From Nocardia higoensis (GTDB lineage Bacteria; Actinomycetota; Actinomycetes; Mycobacteriales; Mycobacteriaceae), in NCBI RefSeq assembly GCF_015477835.1, contig NZ_JADLQN010000005.1, positions 124,001-188,000 on the forward strand: 64,000 nucleotides of DNA. Reading direction: 5' to 3'. Below are positions 41,542 to 50,735 of the stretch, piece after piece. Both the position numbers and the translations under genes were made by a program. Every line of letters starts with the position of its first letter. Position 1 is the first letter of the stretch. A model generated the notes under the pieces. The model was not told where the DNA came from and did not search any database. It was given only the letters and a program-made list of their open reading frames with translations.

Positions 41542-44500
41542 AATTCGAGATCGACGGACGCGCCGTGGAAACCGGCGCACGGCCCGGCCAGTGCCTGCGC
41601 ACCCTGCTGCGCGAGCACGGCGCGCTCGCGGTGAAGAAGGGCTGCGATGCCGGGGACTGCGGCGCGTGCACCGTCCTGCTCGACGGGCTGCCGGTCCACT
41701 CCTGCATCACCCCAGCCCACCGCGTCGACGGCGCCGCCGTCACCACCGCGGCCGGGCTCGGCACGCCCGAGCAGCCGCATCCGATCCAGCGGCGCTTCCT
41801 CGAGGAATCGGCCTTCCAATGCGGCTTCTGCACCGCGGGCATGGTCATCACCGCGGCGGGTCTGGCCTGCGGGACGCCCGCCGCCCCCGCGGCCGAGGAT
41901 CTCCCGGAGATGTTCAAGGGAAACCTCTGCCGTTGCACCGGCTACCGGCCGATCCTCGCCGCGCTCGGTCTCGCGCGCACGCGCGATCCCTTCGGCCATG
42001 CCGAGACCAGCGTGTCCACCGCGTTCGCCGAGGTGGTCCCAGCGGCTGGGCCGAGCGATCCTTACGGCTCCGCAGGGAGCGCCGGCCTCGCTGGATACGC
42101 CGCGCCCGCCGAGTCCACCGCGACGACAGGATCGGCCGTGTCCGCTGGATCTACCGCGACGACAGGATCGGCCGTGTCCGCTGGATCTACCGCGACGGCC
42201 GGACCGGCCGCGTCCGCTGGATCCACTGCGACGGCCGGACCGGCAGGGCGCGCCGATCCCGCCGAGGCGGTGGGCGAGCGCTATCCGTTCGGGACCGGAT
42301 CCGTGCTCGGCGCCGATCTGCGCGCACCGGCGGGCCCGCGCATCGTGTGCGGGACCGAACCGTTCACCATGGATTTCCTTGCGGGCGAATCGGATCAGGC
42401 ACCACCGACCGTGCCGCTGGAACTAGCGGTCCTGACCAGCCCGCACCCGCACGCGCGGATCGCGTCGATCGACACAGCCGAGGCCGAGGCGTTGCCCGGC
42501 GTGCGCGCGGTGCTCACCCACGCCGACGCGCCGGAGCGCGCCTTCTCCACCGCCAGGCACGAGGAGCGCTCCGACGACCCGGACGACACCTACGTGCTCG
42601 ACAGCACGGTGCGGTTCGTGGGGCAGCGGGTCGCGGCCGTGGTGGCCGACGATCTCGGCACCGCGCTGGCGGCATGCCGGTTGCTGCGGGTCGAATACGA
42701 GGTGTTGCCCGCGGTGTTCGATCCGCAGGAGGCGCTGGCCGACGGGGCCCCGCTGGTTCATGGTGAGAAGACCGGTGCGGCACGGATCGCCGACCCGGCG
42801 CGCAATCTCGTCGCCGAGGTGCACGGGGAAGTCGGCTCGCTCGCGGACGGTCTGGCGCGGGCGGCGAAGGTGGTGCGCGGGGTGTGGCACAGCCCGCGCG
42901 CGCAGCACGTGCATCTGGAGACCCACGGCGGGGTCGGCTGGCTGGACGCGGACGGGCGGCTGGTGGTGCGGTCGAGCACGCAGGTGCCGTTCCTGGTGCG
43001 GGCGGAGCTGTGTGAGCTCTTCGGACTCGAGCGGGACCGGGTGCGGGTGTTCGCGGCCAGGGTCGGCGGCGGGTTCGGGGCCAAGCAGGAGATGCTGGTC
43101 GAGGATCTGATCGCGCTGGCCGTGCTGCGGACGGGCAGGCCGGTGCGCTACGAGTTCACGCGGACGGCGGAGTTCGTGTCCGCGACCAGCAGGCATCCGA
43201 TGCGGGTCGAGGTCACCGCGGGCGCGGACACGGCGGGCACCCTGACCGCGCTGGCGGTGGACGTGCTCACCGACGCGGGCGCGTACGGCAATCACAGTCC
43301 CGGCGTGATGTTCCACGGCGTGAGCGAGTCGGTGGAGGTCTACCGCTGCCCGAACAAGCGGGTCGACGCCCGGTCGGCTTACACCAACAATGTGCCCTCC
43401 GGTGCGTTCCGCGGGTACGGGCTCGGGCAGGTCGTCTTCGGCATCGAGTGCGCGCTCGACGAGCTGGCCAGGGAACTGGGCATGGACCCGTTCGAGTTCC
43501 GCGCCCGCAATGTGGTGGTTCCCGGCGACCTGTTCGTCGGCGTCGATGTCGAGCCGGGCGATCTGATGTTCGGCAGCTACGGCCTGGACCAGTGTCTGGC
43601 GAAGGCGCGGGCGGCGCTGCGGCGCGGCAACGGCGTCACCGCGCCCGGCCCGGACTGGCTGGTGGGGGAGGGGATGGCGCTGGCGATGATCGCGACCATC
43701 CCACCGCGCGGGCACCGCGCGGATGCCTCGCTCACCCTGCGCCGTGACGGGCGCTACGAATTGCGTTTCGGCACAGCGGAGTTCGGCAACGGTACGACGA
43801 CAGTGCACCTCGGTCTCGCCGCCGCCGCGCTCGGGGTGCCCGCGGGGCTGATCGACATCCGTCAGGCCGACACCGATCTGGTCGGCTACGACACCGGCGC
43901 GTTCGGCTCGACCGGCATCGTGGTCGCGGGCAAGGCCACCCATCTGGCCGCCGTCGCGCTGCGGCGACAGATCCTGGCCAGGGCCGCCGAGCTGACAGGT
44001 TCCGCGCCGGACGAGCTCGGCCCCGACGGTGTGCGCTGTGGTTCCCGGCTGGTCACTCCGGCCGAACTCACCGCCGACGGGGAGTTGCTCGCCCGGGCCT
44101 CGCACGCGGGCACGCCGCGTTCGGTCAGCTTCAATGTGCAGGCTTTCCGGGTGGCGGTGCATCCGCCCACCGGCCAGGTGCGCATCCTGCAGTCGTTCCA
44201 GGCCGCCGACGCGGGCACGGTGCTGCATCCGGCGCAGTGCCGCGGACAGGTGGAAGGCGGTGCCGCCCAGGCCATCGGCACCGCGCTGTACGAGGACATG
44301 CGCAGTGAGCGGGGAGTCGTCACCACCGACGTCTTGCGCCACTATCACATTCCGCAGGCCGCCGACCTGCCCGTCACCGAGGTCGAATTCGCCGTCACCA
44401 GCGACGAACTCGGCCCGCTCGGCGCGAAATCCATGAGCGAGTCCCCGTTCGACCCGGTCGCGCCCGCACTGGCCAACGCCATACGCGACGCCACCGGCGT

Positions 44501-44570
44501 CCGGATGTACCGGCTGCCCATGACCGCCGACCGAATCTGGCGAGCCCTGCGAGAAGGAGAGCGACGATGA
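41538..44570 (+). CDS. xanthine dehydrogenase, fused [2Fe-2S] and molybdopterin subunits
   Basis: 1010 residues from GTG 41538. Residues 1-150 bind two [2Fe-2S] clusters: Cys36, 41, 44 (CDAGDCGAC), Cys56, then CGFC (95, 98) and CRC (131, 133). A roughly 110-residue Ala/Ser/Thr/Gly linker with 12-residue tandem repeats follows. The molybdopterin part begins near 270: TVRFVGQRVAAVV, GGGFGAKQE, GAFRGYGLGQ, FGNGTTT and the active-site Glu in GAKSMSESPFDPVAPAL. It oxidises hypoxanthine and xanthine to urate for the uricase pathway. XdhC and MocA-like genes for its cofactor lie at 30-32 kb. The next gene starts within its stop. Confidence 0.94.
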   Translation: MKFEIDGRAVETGARPGQCLRTLLREHGALAVKKGCDAGDCGACTVLLDGLPVHSCITPAHRVDGAAVTTAAGLGTPEQPHPIQRRFLEESAFQCGFCTAGMVITAAGLACGTPAAPAAEDLPEMFKGNLCRCTGYRPILAALGLARTRDPFGHAETSVSTAFAEVVPAAGPSDPYGSAGSAGLAGYAAPAESTATTGSAVSAGSTATTGSAVSAGSTATAGPAASAGSTATAGPAGRADPAEAVGERYPFGTGSVLGADLRAPAGPRIVCGTEPFTMDFLAGESDQAPPTVPLELAVLTSPHPHARIASIDTAEAEALPGVRAVLTHADAPERAFSTARHEERSDDPDDTYVLDSTVRFVGQRVAAVVADDLGTALAACRLLRVEYEVLPAVFDPQEALADGAPLVHGEKTGAARIADPARNLVAEVHGEVGSLADGLARAAKVVRGVWHSPRAQHVHLETHGGVGWLDADGRLVVRSSTQVPFLVRAELCELFGLERDRVRVFAARVGGGFGAKQEMLVEDLIALAVLRTGRPVRYEFTRTAEFVSATSRHPMRVEVTAGADTAGTLTALAVDVLTDAGAYGNHSPGVMFHGVSESVEVYRCPNKRVDARSAYTNNVPSGAFRGYGLGQVVFGIECALDELARELGMDPFEFRARNVVVPGDLFVGVDVEPGDLMFGSYGLDQCLAKARAALRRGNGVTAPGPDWLVGEGMALAMIATIPPRGHRADASLTLRRDGRYELRFGTAEFGNGTTTVHLGLAAAALGVPAGLIDIRQADTDLVGYDTGAFGSTGIVVAGKATHLAAVALRRQILARAAELTGSAPDELGPDGVRCGSRLVTPAELTADGELLARASHAGTPRSVSFNVQAFRVAVHPPTGQVRILQSFQAADAGTVLHPAQCRGQVEGGAAQAIGTALYEDMRSERGVVTTDVLRHYHIPQAADLPVTEVEFAVTSDELGPLGAKSMSESPFDPVAPALANAIRDATGVRMYRLPMTADRIWRALREGERR
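42114..42249 (+). repeat. 36-bp in-frame tandem repeat in xanthine dehydrogenase linker
   Basis: Three full 36-bp units (42114, 42150, 42186) and a partial fourth from 42222, encoding STATTGSAVSAG and STATAGPAASAG type 12-mers between the iron-sulfur and molybdenum halves. The first two units differ by one base. Confidence 0.9.
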
Positions 44571-45802
44571 CCGCGACGCGGTTGCCGGAGAACGTCCGTG
44601 CCCGGATCGAGGCCATGCTCGAGGCCGTCGACGCGGGGCTACGGGCGCACTATCCCGGACCGGGACAGCGGGGCCAGCCGATCCACACCGTGTACGTGCC
44701 CGCCGACCAGGTCACCGCCGAGACCCCGGCGAGCTGGGGCACGGCCGCCCTCGCCCTTCTCGACCGGCACCACGAGAACCTGACCGACCTCGACATCGCG
44801 GGGGTGCTGCCCGCCGTGCGCGAGCGGCTGCGCGCCGATCCGATCCAGGACCTGCGCATCGACTTCGAGGACGGCTACGGCCCGCGCTCGGCCGCCGAGG
44901 AGGACGCGGCGGCGCTGGCGGCGGGCGAGATCCTGGCGGGCTGGGCGAGCGCGGCGCACGGACCGCGCCGGTTCGGCATCCGCACCAGAGGACTCGGCGG
45001 ACTGGAGCGGCGCCGTGCTCTGCGCACCCTGGAACTGGTCTTCGACGGGGCGGGCGGCGTGCCCGCGGGATTCGTGGTGACGGTGCCGAAACTGCGCGCC
45101 GCCGAGCAGGTCTCCGCACTGGTCGCGCTGTGTGAGGGACTCGAACGCGGCAGCGGATTCGCCACCGGGTCGCTGCGCTTCGAACTGCAGATCGAGAGCC
45201 CGCAGGCGATCATCGGCCCCGACGGCAACGCGCCGGTCGCGCGGATGATCAGCCTCGCCGAAGGCCGCTGCGAAGCCCTGCACTTCGGCACCTACGACTA
45301 CACCGCCGACTGCGGCGTGGCCGCCCCGTATCAGGCGCTCGACCATCCCGCCGCCGACTACGCCAAAGCGGTCATGCAGGTCGCCGCGGCGCAGACCGGG
45401 GTGTGGGTGTGCGACGGCTCCACCCAGATCGTGCCCGAGGCCGATCCGCCCGCGGCGCTGCGCGAACACCACCGCCTGGTCACCCGCTCGCTGCGGCGCG
45501 GCTACTACCAGGGCTGGGACATGCACCCCGGTCACCTGATCACGCGCTGGGCGGCCACCTACGACTTCTTCCGGTCCGCCGTCGCGGTCGCCGTGCCCCG
45601 GCTCGGCGCGTACCTCGGCGCGCGCGGGGGCGGCGCGGACGTGGTCGACGAGCCCGCCACCGCGCAGGCGCTGGCCTCGACCGTGCTGCGCGCGGTGCAG
45701 TGCGGGGCGTACACCGAGGAGCAGTTGCGCGCCGACGCCCCCGGTCTCGGCCTCGACGTGGTGCGCGCGCTGGCCCTGCGACAGCCGGTGCCCACCGTCT
45801 AG
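44567..45802 (+). CDS. DUF6986 / aldolase-citrate lyase-like protein
   Basis: 411 residues; its ATG overlaps the xanthine dehydrogenase stop (ATGA). It resembles the HpcH/HpaI-citrate lyase TIM-barrel superfamily: LRIDFEDGYGPRSAAEEDAAA (acidic metal site), FVVTVPKLRAAEQV, RFELQIESPQAIIG (metal Glu), and ALHFGTYDYTADCGV. Such enzymes make or break C-C bonds with acetyl-CoA or pyruvate and glyoxylate-like partners. Tight coupling to xanthine dehydrogenase suggests a purine-catabolic role, perhaps on a late product such as glyoxylate; that is inference. Confidence 0.75.
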   Translation: MTATRLPENVRARIEAMLEAVDAGLRAHYPGPGQRGQPIHTVYVPADQVTAETPASWGTAALALLDRHHENLTDLDIAGVLPAVRERLRADPIQDLRIDFEDGYGPRSAAEEDAAALAAGEILAGWASAAHGPRRFGIRTRGLGGLERRRALRTLELVFDGAGGVPAGFVVTVPKLRAAEQVSALVALCEGLERGSGFATGSLRFELQIESPQAIIGPDGNAPVARMISLAEGRCEALHFGTYDYTADCGVAAPYQALDHPAADYAKAVMQVAAAQTGVWVCDGSTQIVPEADPPAALREHHRLVTRSLRRGYYQGWDMHPGHLITRWAATYDFFRSAVAVAVPRLGAYLGARGGGADVVDEPATAQALASTVLRAVQCGAYTEEQLRADAPGLGLDVVRALALRQPVPTV

Positions 45803-45811
45803 AATCCGTCG

Positions 45812-46423
45812 GTGCTCTCGTACGCCGATCCGTTGCCCGCGCGCCCGGAACGTGTGCTGGTGGCCGGGGTGTCGGGGGTGGGCAAAACCACTCTCGCGGC
45901 CAGGATCGCCGAGATCACCGGTGGCGCGCACACCGAGATCGACGGGCTCTTCCACGGCCCGGGATGGACACCGCGCGGCGCTTTCCTCGACGACGTGCGC
46001 GCCCTCGTGGCCGCGCCCGCGTGGACCACCGAGTGGCAATACGGCATCGCCCGGCCGATCCTCGCCGGCCGCGCCGACCTGCTGGTCTGGCTCGACCTGC
46101 CTTTCTACCGGGTGACCCTGCCCGGCGTGGTGCGGCGGACACTGCGCCGCAGGCTGCGGCGCGAAGAGCTGTGGAACGGCAATGTCGAAGGGCCGCTGCG
46201 TCATTTCTTCACCGACCCCGAACACATCGTGCGCTGGGCGTACCGGACGCGGAACAAGTACGCCGAACTGGTGCCGTCGCTGGCGCGGACTCACCCTCGG
46301 CTCGCGGTCGTGCGGCTGCGCAGTCGAGGCGAGGTCGACACCTGGGTCACGGGCCCGCTCTCCCGAGCCTGCTGCCGCACCCCCGGCCCGGACGTCACTG
46401 ATCCGGCGGACCCGACGAGCTGA
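45812..46423 (+). CDS. P-loop adenylate-kinase-like protein (FlaR/topology modulation type)
   Basis: 203 residues from GTG 45812, 9 nt after the DUF6986 gene. Walker A is VAGVSGVGKTTLAARIAE, followed by the family-typical HTEIDGLFHGPGWTPR segment and LLVWLDLPFYRV, then an Arg-rich lid (RRTLRRRLRREELWNGNVE). This group of small nucleoside-kinase-like P-loop proteins is widely annotated as topology modulation or adenylate-kinase-like; substrates are mostly unknown. Confidence 0.83.
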   Translation: MLSYADPLPARPERVLVAGVSGVGKTTLAARIAEITGGAHTEIDGLFHGPGWTPRGAFLDDVRALVAAPAWTTEWQYGIARPILAGRADLLVWLDLPFYRVTLPGVVRRTLRRRLRREELWNGNVEGPLRHFFTDPEHIVRWAYRTRNKYAELVPSLARTHPRLAVVRLRSRGEVDTWVTGPLSRACCRTPGPDVTDPADPTS

Positions 46424-46561
46424 ACCGGGCCCGCCGCCGAACCCCGTTCGACCGCCGCGATCTCCTGCTGGAGCCGACCGCGACCCGCGCCGCCCGAAGC
46501 CGTGCACGGTCCGCGCCGGATCGGCTGTCGTCGAGCCCGCGTCGATACGCCGTCGCGGTGC

Positions 46562-47701
46562 TCAGCCGAAGAGAGCCCGCACGAACGGGATCGAGTCGAC
46601 GAGCGAGGCGTTCACCGCGCTGCTGTGGTCCTCGTCGTAGACCTTCACCGTGACCGGCTCGCCGCGCGCCATCAGGGTGGCGGCGAAGCGCAGGGTCTGC
46701 GGAGTGAGCACGTCGGTGTCGCGCAGGCCGTGACCGAGGAACAGCGGGCGGTCGTAGCCGGATTCGGGCAGGCCCAGGTAGCGCGCGAGCAGGCCGTGCG
46801 CATCGGGCAAGGAGTTCAGCGGGCGGGCGAACAGGGTGCCGAGCACGACGTTGTTCGCGCTGAGTTCGTTGCCGAAGTCCTCGAGGCACACGCTGCGCCC
46901 GCGCTCGACCCAGTCGCGGCCCGCATCGGTCAGCAGGGTCTCGATGCCCAGCTCGGGATGGGCGGTCTGCAGGCCGGCGAGCAGATACAGCACATAGGCG
47001 CTCAGATGCGGGCCGAGTTCGATCGGCGGCACATTCGGGCCGAGGAATTGCAGCGCGTCTTCGATGTAGGCGGGCACCCCGGTGCCGACCGCCCCCCGAT
47101 AGTCCAGGTCCGAACCGCCGAGCTCGGTGGCGTGGCGCGCGGTGAACACCGCTGCCGCACCACCCTGCGACTGACCGACCACGACCCACTTGCGCGACAG
47201 GGACGGGTACTGGGTGGTGGCCGCGCGGACGGCGTCGACGATGTTGTGCGCCTCGACCATGCCGTCGAGGTAGGGGTGCTCGCCCGGCGTGCCGAGCCCG
47301 GCGTAGTCGGCGGCCACCACCGCGTAGCCCTGGTCGAGCCAGGCGCCGAGGTAGGCCCAGTCGCGTTCCCGTGCGCCCGGCCCGGCGAGGCTGTAGGCGC
47401 AGTCGTCGCCGATGCCCACGGTGCCGTGCGCCCAGGCGATCACCGGCCAGCCACCGGCGGGCGGTTCGCCCTGCGGGAAGTAGACCGCCGCGCTCGCGGT
47501 GGTGGGGGTGTCCCCGACGGTCGTCGAGCCGTACAGCAGGCGGGCGCCCGCCCCGGCCGCGGGCGGGGTCGCGATCGCGGCGAGCGGCTGGACCGACTCG
47601 ACGGCTCCGGGCGGCGGCGCGGCCTGCGCCACGATGGGCGCGACGAGCGGGGGGATGGCGCAGCCTGCGGCGACGGCCGCGGCGGCGAGGAATCTGCGCA
47701 T
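46562..47701 (-). CDS. secreted lipase/esterase (LIP family)
   Basis: 379 residues from ATG 47701, with AGGAG upstream. A cleavable signal peptide (FLAAAAVAAGCAIPPLVAPIVAQA, split at about residue 28) sends it outside. An alpha/beta hydrolase: AWAHGTVG oxyanion region, nucleophile in VVVGQSQGGAAAV, Asp in GLRDTDVLTP and His in YDEDHSSAVN. The AWAHGTxGxxxxCAxS opening is typical of the secretory lipase family related to Candida lipase A. It would release fatty acids that feed the nearby glyoxylate-shunt genes. Confidence 0.9.
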   Translation of the reverse strand: MRRFLAAAAVAAGCAIPPLVAPIVAQAAPPPGAVESVQPLAAIATPPAAGAGARLLYGSTTVGDTPTTASAAVYFPQGEPPAGGWPVIAWAHGTVGIGDDCAYSLAGPGARERDWAYLGAWLDQGYAVVAADYAGLGTPGEHPYLDGMVEAHNIVDAVRAATTQYPSLSRKWVVVGQSQGGAAAVFTARHATELGGSDLDYRGAVGTGVPAYIEDALQFLGPNVPPIELGPHLSAYVLYLLAGLQTAHPELGIETLLTDAGRDWVERGRSVCLEDFGNELSANNVVLGTLFARPLNSLPDAHGLLARYLGLPESGYDRPLFLGHGLRDTDVLTPQTLRFAATLMARGEPVTVKVYDEDHSSAVNASLVDSIPFVRALFG

Positions 47702-47971
47702 CGGGGTGTCTCCTGTCGGAGCGGAGTCTCGGCGGGCCGCTCGAGCCCGCACGACCAGTCTCGCGCATCCGGCTACCCGCGCGCGGCAGGCTCGAGCCGG
47801 TGGCACGGGCCACAGGGGAGGCAGCCGCCCGCCCTTGTGAAACGACTCACAACATCGCTACTACGGGTCGTCGTGCGGGGTCCCCCGCGTGAAGCCAAAA
47901 CAGTACGGGCGTTATGGTAAAACCGCACGTCAGGGCTACCTGTGGGTAGTATTCACGCCTGCTATCCGCAG

Positions 47972-47992
47972 GCAAATTTTGCAAAGTTAGCA
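47972..47992 (+). promoter_or_regulatory. RamB-like box upstream of aceA
   Basis: CAAATTTTGCAAAGTTAGCAA contains TTTGCAAAG, close to the Corynebacterium RamB motif recalled as AA-TTTGC-AAA. It is 190 nt before aceA; a related CGCAAAGCTAGC lies at 48001. The whole 47702-48181 gap is markedly AT-richer than its neighbours, fits a regulated promoter plus leader, and shows no gene. Confidence 0.55.
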
Positions 47993-48181
47993 ATGGGGCC
48001 CGCAAAGCTAGCTGGATTTCACACAAAGAACAGGTAGACGGCTATTTCTTCGTATGCCATCGTTTGTGAGTACACCCCGAAGGCATAGCAAGCCTGCAAA
48101 GCGCCGCCCTAGCAGTTCGAGCGTGAAGCTCGGTCTCACAGCGGCCGACCTACCGACCTACCGAAGGAAGTGGAGTCAGGA

Positions 48182-49471
48182 ATGTCGACCACCGGCACCC
48201 CGAAGACCGCCGAGGAAATCCAGAAGGATTGGGACACCAACCCGCGCTGGAAGGGCGTCACCCGCAACTACACCGCCGAGCAGGTTGTCAAGCTCCAGGG
48301 CAGCGTCGTCGAGGAGCACACCCTCGCCCGCCGCGGCTCGGAGATCCTGTGGGACCTGGTGAACAACGAGGACTACATCAACTCCCTCGGCGCCCTCACC
48401 GGCAACCAGGCCGTGCAGCAGGTCCGCGCCGGCCTGAAGGCCATCTACCTGTCGGGCTGGCAGGTCGCCGGTGACGCGAACCTCTCCGGTCACACCTACC
48501 CCGACCAGAGCCTGTACCCGGCCAACTCGGTGCCGCAGGTCGTGCGTCGCATCAACAACGCGCTGCTGCGCGCCGACGAGATCGCCAAGGTCGAGGGCGA
48601 CACCTCGGTCGAGAACTGGCTGGCCCCGATCGTGGCCGACGGCGAAGCCGGCTTCGGTGGCGCGCTGAACGTCTACGAGCTGCAGAAGGCCATGATCGCC
48701 GCCGGTGTCGCCGGTTCGCACTGGGAAGACCAGCTGGCCTCGGAGAAGAAGTGCGGCCACCTCGGTGGCAAGGTGCTCATCCCCACCCAGCAGCACATCC
48801 GCACCCTGACCTCCGCGCGTCTGGCCGCCGACGTCGCCGGCGTGCCGACCGTGGTCATCGCCCGCACCGATGCCGAGGCCGCCACCCTGCTGACCTCCGA
48901 TGTCGACGAGCGCGACCGCGAGTTCCTGGACGGCACCCGCACCGCCGAGGGCTTCTACGGCGTGAAGAACGGCATCGAGCCCTGCATCGCCCGTGCCAAG
49001 GCCTACGCCCCCTACGCCGACCTCATCTGGATGGAGACCGGCGTGCCGGATCTCGAGGTCGCCAAGAAGTTCGCCGAGTCCGTCCGCAGCGAATTCCCCG
49101 ACCAGCTGCTGGCCTACAACTGCTCGCCGTCCTTCAACTGGAAGGCGCACCTGGACGACTCGACCATCGCGAAGTTCCAGAAGGAACTGGGCGCCATGGG
49201 CTTCAAGTTCCAGTTCATCACTCTGGCCGGCTTCCACTCGCTCAACTACGGCATGTTCGACCTGGCGCACGGCTACGCCCGCGAGGGCATGACCGCCTTC
49301 GTCGACCTGCAGGAGCGCGAGTTCAAGGCCGCCAAGGAGCGTGGCTTCACCGCCGTCAAGCACCAGCGTGAGGTCGGCGCCGGCTACTTCGACACCATCG
49401 CCACCACCGTCGACCCGAACACCTCGACGGCCGCGCTGAAGGGCTCCACCGAAGAGGGTCAGTTCCACTGA
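48182..49471 (+). CDS. aceA: isocitrate lyase
   Basis: 429 residues from ATG 48182. It converts isocitrate to succinate and glyoxylate, the first step of the glyoxylate shunt needed for growth on fatty acids or acetate. The catalytic Cys is in the KKCGH motif (Cys191), followed by GGKVLIPTQQHIRTL; the N-terminus NPRWKGVTRNYTAEQVVKL and GFGGALNVYELQKAMI are nearly as in mycobacterial Icl1. GGAG lies upstream. It is followed by fadB2, as in M. tuberculosis, and is the expected target of RamB. Confidence 0.98.
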   Translation: MSTTGTPKTAEEIQKDWDTNPRWKGVTRNYTAEQVVKLQGSVVEEHTLARRGSEILWDLVNNEDYINSLGALTGNQAVQQVRAGLKAIYLSGWQVAGDANLSGHTYPDQSLYPANSVPQVVRRINNALLRADEIAKVEGDTSVENWLAPIVADGEAGFGGALNVYELQKAMIAAGVAGSHWEDQLASEKKCGHLGGKVLIPTQQHIRTLTSARLAADVAGVPTVVIARTDAEAATLLTSDVDERDREFLDGTRTAEGFYGVKNGIEPCIARAKAYAPYADLIWMETGVPDLEVAKKFAESVRSEFPDQLLAYNCSPSFNWKAHLDDSTIAKFQKELGAMGFKFQFITLAGFHSLNYGMFDLAHGYAREGMTAFVDLQEREFKAAKERGFTAVKHQREVGAGYFDTIATTVDPNTSTAALKGSTEEGQFH

Positions 49472-49564
49472 GCCGAAACGGCCGGTGACAACTCCGGTTT
49501 CGTGACGGGACCACCCATGCCCCGTCCGCGGACCAGTCGTCCTCTACGCCAGTAGGGGTGTACT

Positions 49565-49600
49565 GCCCTCCCTCGCTGAACAGCCCCAGCGAGGGAGGGC
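49565..49600 (+). terminator. perfect 14-bp hairpin between aceA and fadB2
   Basis: GCCCTCCCTCGCTG and its complement with an 8-nt loop. No T-run follows, so it may terminate weakly, attenuate or protect the aceA mRNA end. Confidence 0.6.
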
Positions 49601-49677
49601 ATCCCTATACCTTGGGACCAGCCAGACCAGCCCAGCAAGACCAGACCCCAGCCACACCAGACCAGCAGGAGCGGGAC

Positions 49678-50547
49678 GTGAGCAGCGAGAAGATTCAGCG
49701 TGTCGGAGTCATCGGCGCCGGACAGATGGGTGCCGGAATCGCGGAAGTGTGCGCCCGTGCGCACGTGGACGTGCTCGTCTACGAACAGACCAGGGAACTG
49801 GCCGCAGCGGGCCGCGCCCGCATCCTGCGTTCGCTGGATCGCGGCGTCAGCAGTGGCAAGATCACCGAACGCGAACGTGAGCAGGCCGCCTGGCGGCTGC
49901 GTTTCACCTCCGATCTCGCCGACTTCGCCGATCGTCAGCTGGTCGTCGAGGCCGTGCTGGAGAACGAAGAGGTGAAGACCTCGATCTTCGCCGAACTCGA
50001 CAAGGTCGTCACCGATCCCGACGCGGTGCTGGCCTCCAACACCTCCTCCATCCCGATCATGAAGGTCGCCGTCGCCACCGCCAACCCCGAGCGGGTGATC
50101 GGCATGCACTTCTTCAACCCGGTGCCGGTGCTGCCGCTGGTCGAGCTGGTCACCACCCTCAAGACCAGCGCGGCCGTGTCCGCGCGCGCGGAAGCCTTCG
50201 CGAGCGAGGTGCTGGGCAAGCAGGTCGTGCGCTCGGCCGACCGCTCCGGTTTCGTCGTCAACGCGCTGCTGGTGCCCTACCTGCTCTCGGCCATCCGCAT
50301 GGTCGAGTCCGGCTTCGCCACCAAGGAAGACGTCGACAAGGCGATGGTGCTCGGCTGTGCGCACCCCATGGGTCCGCTGGCGCTGACCGACCTGGTCGGC
50401 CTGGACACCGTCAAGTCCATCGCCGACTCCATGTACGCCGAGTTCAAGGAGCCGCTGTACTCGGCCCCGCCGCTGCTCATGCGTATGGTCGAGGCCGGTC
50501 TGCTCGGCAAGAAGTCCGGCGCGGGCTTCTACCAGTACAACAAGTAA
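49678..50547 (+). CDS. fadB2: 3-hydroxybutyryl-CoA dehydrogenase
   Basis: 289 residues from GTG 49678 with AGGAG upstream. N-terminal Rossmann fold (VGVIGAGQMGAGIAEVCA), the catalytic His in MHFFNPVPVLPLVELV, conserved SNTSSIPI and a helical dimerisation domain (FVVNALLVPYLLSAIRM, HPMGPLALTDLVGLDT). It oxidises short 3-hydroxyacyl-CoA with NAD(P) in beta-oxidation or reduces acetoacetyl-CoA. Position after aceA equals Rv0468. The 200 nt before it hold a strong hairpin and CCAGACCAG-type repeats; a second hairpin follows the gene. Confidence 0.96.
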   Translation: MSSEKIQRVGVIGAGQMGAGIAEVCARAHVDVLVYEQTRELAAAGRARILRSLDRGVSSGKITEREREQAAWRLRFTSDLADFADRQLVVEAVLENEEVKTSIFAELDKVVTDPDAVLASNTSSIPIMKVAVATANPERVIGMHFFNPVPVLPLVELVTTLKTSAAVSARAEAFASEVLGKQVVRSADRSGFVVNALLVPYLLSAIRMVESGFATKEDVDKAMVLGCAHPMGPLALTDLVGLDTVKSIADSMYAEFKEPLYSAPPLLMRMVEAGLLGKKSGAGFYQYNK

Positions 50548-50576
50548 CCACCCAGGTCTGCCGCGGGTTCGTGACG

Positions 50577-50609
50577 CACCCCGTTACCGCCGCGTGCGGT
50601 AGCGGGGTG
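50577..50609 (+). terminator. hairpin terminator after fadB2
   Basis: A 14-bp stem with one G-U pair (CACCCCGTTACCGC / GCGGTAGCGGGGTG) and a 5-nt loop, 30 nt past the stop. It separates the aceA-fadB2 unit from the MetE-like gene. Confidence 0.7.
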
Positions 50610-50735
50610 TAGCGCACCTCGGCGCTTCGCGGTGCTTCCCGCGGCGGCCGACATAAGCTGCAAGGACGAGAGCGCAACGCTGTGCGTCGCCGTTCGGCGG
50701 TTCACGCGCAGCCGATCGAAAGAAGGTTCCCGCGC

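Noticed and set aside
42114..42249. CRISPR-like array
   Set aside because: Repeats are directly tandem, in frame and encode protein; no spacers.
46424..46561. Terminator or gene between the P-loop protein and the lipase
   Set aside because: No clear hairpin or reading frame with support; simple convergent gap.
50548..50735. Possible cobalamin riboswitch before the MetE-like gene
   Set aside because: No B12-box-like sequence or multi-stem leader; only the terminator hairpin of fadB2 is seen.
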